DNA from: Saccopteryx bilineata
Taxonomy: Eukaryota > Chordata > Mammalia > Chiroptera > Emballonuridae
DNA length: 64,000 nt
Assembly: GCF_036850765.1 (NCBI RefSeq)
Contig: NC_089490.1
Location: 127,624,522-127,688,521 of the forward strand
Direction: 5' to 3'
Every line of letters begins with the position of its first letter. Within the stretch, counting starts at the first letter, position 1. Positions 56,953 through 64,000 of the stretch are shown here, one piece after another. The notes beneath the pieces were generated by a model. It was not told the origin of the DNA. It did not search any database and worked only from the letters and a program-made list of their open reading frames with translations. Both the position numbers and the translations under genes were made by a program.

Positions 56953-58182
56953 AAAAAATTTATTTTATTGTGGTAAGAACACTTAATGGTGAGACCTACC
57001 CTCAGCAAAATTTTAGATGTGCAATACATTATTGTTGACTATAGGTACAAGGTTGTACAGTGGGTCTTAGAGTTTATTCATCTTACTTAAATAAAACTTT
57101 ATGCACATTGATTAGTAACCTCTCATTTTATTCTCCCCACATCCTCTAGCAATCATCACTTGATCTATTAATCTATTTTAAATAACTCATATAAAGCAGA
57201 ATCATGCAGTATTTATTTTTCTGTGACTGGCTTATTACACTTAATGTTGCCAAAGTCCATTTTGTATCCTGGTGAAAGTCCATGTTGTATTGTGTCATAA
57301 TTTTCTTTTTTTTTTATTTTTATTTTTATTTATTTATTTTATTTTTATTTTTTTTTCATTTTTCTGAAGCTGGAAACAGGGAGAGACAGTCAGACAGACT
57401 CCCGCATGCGCCCGACCGGGATCCACCCGGCACGCCCACCAGGGGCGACGCTCTGCCCACCAGGGGGGCGATGCTCTGCCCATCCTGGGCGTCGCCATGT
57501 TGCGACCAGAGCCACTCTAGCTCCTGGGGCAGAGGCCACAGAGCCATCCCCAGCGCCCGGGCCATCTTTGCTCCAATGGAGCCTTGGCTGCGGGAGGGGA
57601 CGAGAGAGACAGAGAGGAAAACACGGTGGAGGGGTGGAGAAGCAAATGGGCGCTTCTCCTGTGTGCCCTGGCCGGGAATCGAACCCGGGTCCTCCGCACG
57701 CTAGGCCGACGCTCTACCGCTGAGCCAACCGGCCAGGGCCATAATTTTCTTTTTAAAGGCTGAATAATATTCCATAGTGTGTGTATGTGTATGTATGCCA
57801 CATTTTAAACATCAGTTTATCTGTTGACAGATATTTAGGTTGTTTCCAATCTTAGCTCTTGTGAATAGTGCTGTGGTGAACAGGGGAGTTCTGATATCCC
57901 TTTGAGAGCCTATTATTAATTTCTTTGGATATATACACAGAAGTGGGATTGCTAAATCATATGTTAGTTCTATTTTAAATTTTTTGAGGAACCTCCATAC
58001 TGTTTTGTATAGCAGCTATATCCTTTTGCACTCCCAGCAACAGTATGCAAGGGTTTCAAATTTCTACACATCCTTGCTAACATTTAATGTCTTTTTATTT
58101 TAATAGCCATTTGACAGGTGTGAGGTAGTATCTCATTGCAGTTTTGATTTGCATTTTCCTAATGATTACTGACATTGAGCAT
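56953..58182 (-). mobile_element. 5'-truncated antisense L1 inserted in an older L1
   Basis: Reversed L1 3' end starting in TTAAAAAATTTATTTTATTG, with GTACAAGGTTGTACAGTGG and later GAAGTGGGATTGCTAAATCA and TTTTGATTTGCATTTTCC. A shared TCAGATTTTT at 56,943-56,952 and 58,183-58,192 marks the duplication, and the older L1 reads on across it. A SINE lies inside. Confidence 0.7.
57310..57739 (-). repeat. Long bat-type tRNA SINE with extended T-rich end
   Basis: Antisense, complete and little diverged. Exact 14-bp duplication CATAATTTTCTTTT at 57,296-57,309 and 57,740-57,753. The poly(A) side has grown into a TTTTATTTTTATTT-type tract of about 50 bp. Confidence 0.93.
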
Positions 58183-58942
58183 TCAGATTTTTTATTCTAG
58201 TCATTTTAATAGGTGTGTAGTGTTATTCCATTATGGTTCAATTTGCATATCCCTAATGGCTAATGATATTGAGCATCTTTTCATATACTTATTGACATCC
58301 ATATATCTTTGGTGAAGTATCTGTTAAAATCTTTTGCCTGTTTTTTTAAATTGGATTATTTTCATTTCTTTTTTTTCCAAATTATAAGATAAAGTTTATT
58401 TAGAAAGTTACAGAGGTAGTAGAAGTGAGCAAGCTGGGCTGTGGAGGCTCAGGAAACAAAGCAAAAGGAGGGCCCTTGGAGCTTAGGAGAGAGGAAAGCA
58501 AAGATAAAGAGCCTGGGCAAAGAAGAGGGAAGGGAAGGGCGGCTTGCTCCTGAGAGGGAACGTGCTCTGAAAATTTGTTTTCTTACTGTGAATTTTGAGA
58601 GTTTTTTTTTATTGTATCCTGGATATGAGTCTATTATCAGATAAATTAGTTGGACATATTTTCTCCTAATGTGTAACTTTTCTTTTCATCTCTTAATAAT
58701 GTCTTTTGTAGAGCTAAAGTAAAATTTTGATTAAGTCTAATTTGTCTGTTTCTTTTATGGATCATAGGTTGTTGTTTTTTAGGGGGGGATCATGTTTTGA
58801 TGTAAGAATTCTTTTTACATCAAAAGAAGGCTACTTTTTTCCTAAAAGTTTTTTATAGTTTCAGATTTTACATTTGCATCTTGATCCATTTTAGTTAATT
58901 TTTGTATGGGTTATGAAATTAAGGTCGTTTTACTAAAATATG

Positions 58943-59184
58943 TTTATTATTATTATTATTATTATTAAGTGAGAAATGGGGAGGCAGAGAGACAGACTCC
59001 CGCATGCACCCAACCAGGATTCACCTGTCATGCCCGCTAGGGGGCGATGCTCTGCCCATCTGGGCCCACTGCTCCATTGCTGGGCAACTGAGCTATTTTA
59101 GCACTTGAGGTGAGGCCATGGAGCCATCCTCAGCAACCAGTGCCAACTTGCTCCAAACAATCAAGCTGTGGCTGTGGGAAGAGA

Positions 59185-59241
<57 letters not shown>

Positions 59242-59362
59242 AGTAGAGGGGGTGGGATGGAGAAGCAGATGATTGCTTTTCCTGAATGCCCTGACCAGGA
59301 ATCGAACCCAGGACTTCCACACACTGGGCTAATGCTCTACCACTAAGCCATCTGGCCAGGGC
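58943..59362 (-). repeat. Long bat-type tRNA SINE, (GA)n-expanded variant
   Basis: Antisense, with a (TTA)n left end (58,948-58,967), a body like the copy at 501-795 (CTGCTCCATTGC, CAACTGAGC) and a head CTAAGCCATCTGGCCAGGGCC. The middle holds a (GA)n run from 59,187 to 59,237. Confidence 0.85.
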
Positions 59363-59831
59363 CTCATTAAAAATATTTTGTTGAGAAATTTGTTCATATG
59401 GATATTGTTCTGTACTTTTGTTTTTTTCTTGTGCTGTCTTTGTCTAGTTTTAGTATCACGATAACGACGATTTTATTAAAACAATTAGAAAATGTTCCCT
59501 TGAATATTTTTGGAAGAGATAGGTAAAATTCCTTCTTTAAGTATTTGGTAGAATTCTCCAGTGAAGCCATCTGAGCCTAGAATTTTTTTGTGTGTGAAGG
59601 TTTTGAAACTACAAATTTGATTTCTTTATTAGATATAGGTTATTCAGATTGTTGATTTCTTTTCAGGTGAGTTTTGTTAGTCTGCGGCTTTCAAGGAATT
59701 GGTCCATTTCATCTAAGTTGTCTAATTTATGTACATAGATATGTTTGTATTATTGTCCTTTTTATCTCTTTAATATCTGTGGGTCTATAGTGATACTGCT
59801 TCTTTCATTCTCTTTATTGACAATTTGTGTA

Positions 59832-60903
59832 TAGTAGTCCCCTTATTTGTGGGGGATACATTGCACTGCCCCCAGTGGAGGCCTGAAACTTGGATCATAC
59901 TGAACCCTATATATTTATACTATGGTTTTTCTTATACATACATACCTGTGATAGTTTAATTTATAAATTAGGCACAATAATAGATGAACAATAATTTTTT
60001 AATTTTTTTTAATTTATTTTATTTTATTTTTTTTCCGAAGCTGGAAACGGGGAGAGACAGTCAGACAGACTCCCGCATACGCCCGACCGGGATCCACCCG
60101 GCACGCCCACCAGGGGGCGATGCTCTGCCCCTCCAGGGCGTCACTCTGTTGTGACCAGAGCCACTCTAGAGCCTGGGGCCGAGGCCAAGGAGCCATCCCC
60201 AGCGCCCGGGCCATCTTTGCTCCAATGGAGCCTCAACTGCGGGAGGGGAAGAGAGAGACAGAGAGGAAGGAGAGGGGGAGGGGTGGAGAAGCAGATGGGC
60301 GCTTCTCCTGTGTGCCCTGGCCGGGAATCGAACCCGGGACTTATGCACGCCAGGCCGACCGGCCAGGGCCAATAGATGAACAATAATCAATAATAAAATA
60401 GAACAATTATAACAATATTGTAATAAAAGTCATGCAAATGTGATGTCTCTCTCAAAATATTATATTGTACTTACCCTTTTTGTGATGATGTAAGGTTATA
60501 AAATGCCTTGTTAAGTTGAGAACTGTTGTCTCTTCACTTAGAGGAAGCACTTTACAGCTTCACTATGGTGGCATATCCGAATTGCCAGCATTACTACTCT
60601 TGCACTTTGGAGCCATTATTAAATAAAATAAGGGTCACTTTGTGATAGCCTGATAGTAGATCTGATAACCAAGATGGGTACTAAGTGACTAATGTAGTGG
60701 GTGGGTAGCATAAACAGCTGGACAAAGTGATGCTTCATGTCCCAGACGGGATCAAGAGAGGTTTCATCAAGCTACTCAGATTGGCATGTAGTTTAAAACT
60801 TATGAATTATTTCTGGATTTTCCATATAATATACTCAGACTGCAGTTAACTGCAGGTAACTGAAGCCGCAGAAAGTGATACCGCCAGTAAGAGGGAACTA
60901 CTG
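59832..60903. mobile_element. Tigger-like (pogo/Tc1-mariner) non-autonomous transposon
   Basis: Ends TAGTAGTCCCC and, reversed, CAGTAGTTCCC, with TA on both sides (59,830-59,831 and 60,904-60,905). The interior has CCCCCAGTGGAGGCCTGAAAC, ATAAATTAGGCACAATAATAG and AAATAGAACAATTATAACAA, strings of a well-known mammalian Tigger-type family. A long SINE splits it at 59,996-60,370. Confidence 0.8.
59996..60370 (-). repeat. Long bat-type tRNA SINE lacking the A-box region
   Basis: Antisense, inserted in the Tigger-like element. Exact 17-bp duplication AATAGATGAACAATAAT at 59,979-59,995 and 60,371-60,387. In the head, GCACGCCAGGCCGACC runs straight into GGCCAGGGCC, so the A-box segment has been lost. 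Confidence 0.93.
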
Positions 60904-61437
60904 TATTCATTCATTTTGGGGAGAGGAAACCGATCAATTTTACTTATTTTTTCAAAGAACCAGCTTTTAGAGGAAAAGAGAACAGAGGGAAAGGGGATGG
61001 ATGATAGGATGGGATAAATCTGAAGGGAATGGGGGAGGGTGCTATGGGGAGGGGGGCAAGGGAGATGTTGAGGGGAATATGGAGGAGGGGGGATGCATTC
61101 AAAGCAACACTAGAATCTATGTAAACACAGTAAATTAAAATCAATAAAAAAAGAACTAGCTTTTGATTTTGTTGGTTTATCTTTTGTTTTTTTCTGTTTT
61201 CAATTTAATTCATTTCTATTCTTTATTTTCTTCCTTCTGCTTGCTTTGAGTTAATTTACTTTTTTTTCCAAGGTAGATTTTTGATTTGAGACCTTTCTTT
61301 TTTAATTTAAGCTTTTAACTATGCATTTTCCTTTAAGCACTGCTGTGGGCTGCATTTCACAAATTGATATGTTGAATTTTTTATTTCCCTTGAGACTTCC
61401 TTTTTGACCAATGAATTATTTAGAAGTACAAATATTG

Positions 61438-61972
61438 ATTGACTTATGACCTATACAACTTACGACCATTTGACTTTACGACTAAAATCGCTAGCCACGG
61501 ACTGCTCCGTGTCTGGCAGCGGAAGCGTTGCCCAGCTGGGCGTTCAACAGTGCAGACCAGCTTCCGGCAGCACTACCATCTCCACATGCTCCATTTCAAC
61601 TGTTATCCCAGACTCGGTACAGCAATTTGTGTTTTGTGTCTTGGATATTTTTCATCAAACCCTTCCCAAGATGTCTACCAAGGGGAAATTGTCTTTGCAA
61701 ATATTAAACCAGTTGTACTGGTAATGCAGTGTTTTACTTAAACCTGACGAATGTAAAAATAAGAAACCAAATGGTGTAGAGATGATACAAATGGCATAAA
61801 ATGAACAAAGAAAATTATGATATATAACAATAGTGAAAGAAAATTATGATAAAATATGACTTAAAGATTTTTATAACATCATTTCACAGTACTGTACATA
61901 TAGCGTACTCAACTTACGACCAAATCGTTATGTCAGAACCAATCATGGTTGTAAGTTGAGTACTTGCTGTAT
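61438..61972. mobile_element. Second Tigger-like transposon remnant
   Basis: Inverted strings CAACTTACGACCA (61,457 on) and, on the right, TCAACTTACGACCAAATCG plus GGTTGTAAGTTGAGTACTTG mark the two ends. A short frame inside contains PKMSTKGKLSLQ, which may be the start of a decayed pogo-type transposase. The family is not pinned down. Confidence 0.6.
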
Positions 61973-62166
61973 GTTTTGAATATTTGGAGTGTTGGGAGAT
62001 TTTCCAGTCTTTATTTTATTGGTTTCTAGCTTAATTCCATTTTGGTCACAGAGCATACTTTATATGATTCTAATACTTTTAAGTTTGTTAAGATTTGTTT
62101 TATGACCCAAGATATGGTCTACTAGGGTGAATGTTCCATGTATACTTGAAAACTGCTATGTGAAAT

Positions 62167-62550
62167 TTTTTTTTTGTATTTTTCTGAAGCTGGAAACGGG
62201 GAAGACAGTCAAGACAGACTCCCGCATGCGCCCCACCGGGATCCACCCGGCACGCCCACTAGGGGAGATGCTCTGCCTACCAGGGGGCGATGCTCTGCCC
62301 CTCCCGGGGGTCGCTCTGCCGCGACCAGAGCCACTCTAGCACCTGGGGCAGAGGCCAAGGAGCCATCCCCAGCGCCCGGGCCATCTTTGCTCCAATGGAG
62401 CCTTGGCTACAGGAGCCTTGGCTACAGGAAGGAGGGGATGGGGGTGGAGAAGCAAATGGGCACTTCTCCTATGTGCCCTGGCCGGGGATCGAACCCGGGT
62501 CCCCCGCACAACAGGCCGACGCTCTACTGCTGAGCCAACCGGCCAGGGCC
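62167..62550 (-). repeat. Long bat-type tRNA SINE with internal tandem duplication
   Basis: Antisense. Duplication TATGTGAAAT at 62,157-62,166 and 62,551-62,560. The string GAGCCTTGGCTACAG occurs twice in tandem (62,398-62,429) and replaces the usual GGGGAAGAGAGAGACAGAG segment. Confidence 0.93.
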
Positions 62551-63042
62551 TATGTGAAATGTTTTATAAATTTAGTTGATCATATTGTTCAGTTTCTCTG
62601 TATTATAGATTTTTAAAAAATTAAAATGTGATTTAATTAATATTTAATTGCAACATTATATTTTACTTCTTTATTTTTCAAGTTTATTGAGGTGTATTTG
62701 ACAAATAGGAATTGTATATATTTAAGGTATAAAATTTTATGTTTTGAAATCCTTGATTTTTTTCTCTCCACTTGTTTTATTGATTACTGAGAAAGGAAGA
62801 TAAGATCTCCAACTATAATTATAGATTTGTTCTCTTCTTTCCTTAGTTCTAGCAATTTTTGCTTGTATTTTTGAGGCTCTTTTGTTAGGTGCATATACAT
62901 TTAGGATTGTTATGTCTTTTGGTGAATTACCTTTTTATCATTGTTTATTTAATGTCCCTTTCTATTCCTGGTACTTTTCCTTGCCTTGACATATACACTG
63001 TTTAATACTAATATACCACTGCAGTTTTCTATTGATTAATAT

Positions 63043-63421
63043 ATATATATATTTTTTTGTAATTTTCTGAAACTGGAAACGGGGAGAGACAGTCAGACAG
63101 ACTCCCACATGCGCCCGACCAGGATCCACCCGGCACGCCCACCAGGGGGGATGCTCTGCCCCTCTGGGACGTCGCTCTGCCAAGACCAGAGCCACTCTAG
63201 CGCCTGGGGCCCGAGGCCAAGGAGCCATCCCCAGCGCCCGGGCCATCTTTGCTCTAATGGAGCCTCAGCTGCGGGAGGGGAAGAGAGAGACAGAGAGGAA
63301 GGAGAGGGGGAGGGGTGGAGAAGCAGATGGGCGCTTCTCCTGTGTGCCCTGGCCGGGAATCAAACCCGGGACTTCTGCACGCCAGGCCGACGCTCTACCA
63401 CTGAGCCAACCGGCCAGGGCC
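63043..63421 (-). repeat. Long bat-type tRNA SINE
   Basis: Complete antisense copy; left end (TA)n plus T-run. Exact 11-bp duplication TTGATTAATAT at 63,032-63,042 and 63,422-63,432. Confidence 0.93.
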
Positions 63422-63474
63422 TTGATTAATATTTTTATGGTACACATTTTTTCCCCTTTTTACCTAAAATGTAT

Positions 63475-63815
63475 TTTTTCAATTTTGAAATAATTTCAGA
63501 TTTATAAAAAGAGTTGCAAAAATAATACAGGGTGTTCCTATGTGCCCTTCATCTAGAGTCTCCTAATGTTAACATCTTACATTAGGTACATTTATCAAAA
63601 GTAAGAATTTAACATTGGTACAGTACTTCATTAAGTAAGCTACAAATTTTATTTGGATTTCACCAGATTTTCTACTAATGCCCCTTTCCAGCTCTATAAT
63701 TCAGTCCAGGCTGCCAGATAGCTTTTAGCATGTTTTTTATTTTAAACCTACATGTATTATTCTATTTAGTGGGTTTTTGGAAGACAGCATATAGTGTGCC
63801 TTTTTAAAAATGTTC
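63475..63815 (-). mobile_element. Probable old L1 fragments, antisense
   Basis: TTTATAAAAAGAGTTGCAAAAATAATACAG, CATCTAGAGTCTCCTAATG and CAGCTCTATAATTCAGTCCAGG resemble an old L1-type 3' UTR; GGAAGACAGCATATAGTG at 63,779-63,796 resembles reversed L1 ORF2. Confidence 0.5.
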
Positions 63816-63816
63816 C

Positions 63817-64000
63817 AGGTCCTGGCTGTTGGGCTCAGTGGTAAAGCATTGGGCTGAGTGGTTGTCCTGGGTTCAATTCCTGGTCAGGGCACACAGGAGA
63901 AGCACACATCTGCTTCTTCAACCCTCCTCCTCTTGCTTTTTTCTCTCTCTTCTCCCCTCTTGCAGCCATGGCTCAATTGGAGCAATTGGCCCCAGGCTCT
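63817..64000 (+). repeat. Long bat-type tRNA SINE, sense, cut by the window end
   Basis: A box GGGCTCAGTGGTAAAGC, B box GGTTCAATTCCTGG, then GGAGAAGCACACATCTGC and GCAGCCATGGCTC. It runs past the right edge. Confidence 0.85.

Larger units (their letters stand above)
58183..63470 (-). mobile_element. Old antisense L1 ORF2, fragmented
   Basis: Pieces at 58,183-58,940, 59,365-59,830, 60,906-61,430, 61,975-62,160, 62,560-63,040 and 63,430-63,470 follow the L1 ORF2 order in reverse. Examples are GGAAAATGTTCCCTTGAATA with GTAGAATTCTCCAGTGAAGCC (RT), AAAGAACCAGCTTTTAG, GCATACTTTATATGATTC and ATATGGTCTACTAGGGTGAATG (endonuclease). SINEs and Tigger-like elements separate them. A small second L1 3' end may lie at about 62,665-62,750. 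Confidence 0.65.

Noticed and set aside
59187..59237. (GA)n run as an independent regulatory element
   Set aside because: It is an expansion inside a SINE, also seen in the copy at 501-795.
1..64000. CRISPR array, bacterial operon or phage features
   Set aside because: Repeat classes, CpG island and splice signals are vertebrate; no regularly spaced direct repeats exist.

Overview
The window looks like nuclear DNA from a mammal, most probably a bat. The main clue is a tRNA-derived SINE of about 370-400 bp present in many copies. Its head reads as a tRNA with A box and B box, and its tail ends in a T-rich or A-rich tract. Two smaller tRNA-derived SINE types, a SPIN-like hAT transposon, young L1 elements with long GC-rich 5' UTRs, and old mammalian MIR and L1 fragments accompany it. 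The species assignment is inference from repeat types; no host protein-coding exon was recognised.

Positions 1-2,631 hold the 5' half (ORF1 and 5' UTR) of an old antisense L1. Positions 2,665-27,322 are one nest of transposons. The host of the nest is a full-length antisense L1 (here L1-A) bounded by a 12-bp target-site duplication. Into it have jumped three SINEs, a short L1 3' fragment, an 8.1-kb endogenous retrovirus (3,827-11,917) and a second full-length antisense L1 (L1-B, 14,498-22,342).

The provirus is the most interesting object. It has nearly identical LTRs (two substitutions and one 1-bp indel), a perfect 6-bp duplication, a lysine-tRNA type primer-binding site, betaretrovirus-like gag, dUTPase-protease, RT-RNase H and integrase, and two recognisable ribosomal frameshift sites. 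Its env region is replaced by about 2.3 kb without a long open frame, part of which resembles decayed gag/protease sequence of a class I (gamma-like) endogenous retrovirus. One break lies at the end of pro and one between RNase H and integrase.

L1-B keeps an intact ORF1; its ORF2 is split by a single 17-nt deletion. Positions 27,323-42,750 are ordinary intergenic or intronic sequence packed with SINEs, MIRs and old L1s. Positions 42,750-43,800 are a CpG island with a probable non-coding first exon and a consensus splice donor at 43,406, so the rest of the window is probably the first intron of an unidentified gene on the + strand. That stretch contains two hAT elements, two Tigger-like elements, old antisense L1 pieces and further SINEs.
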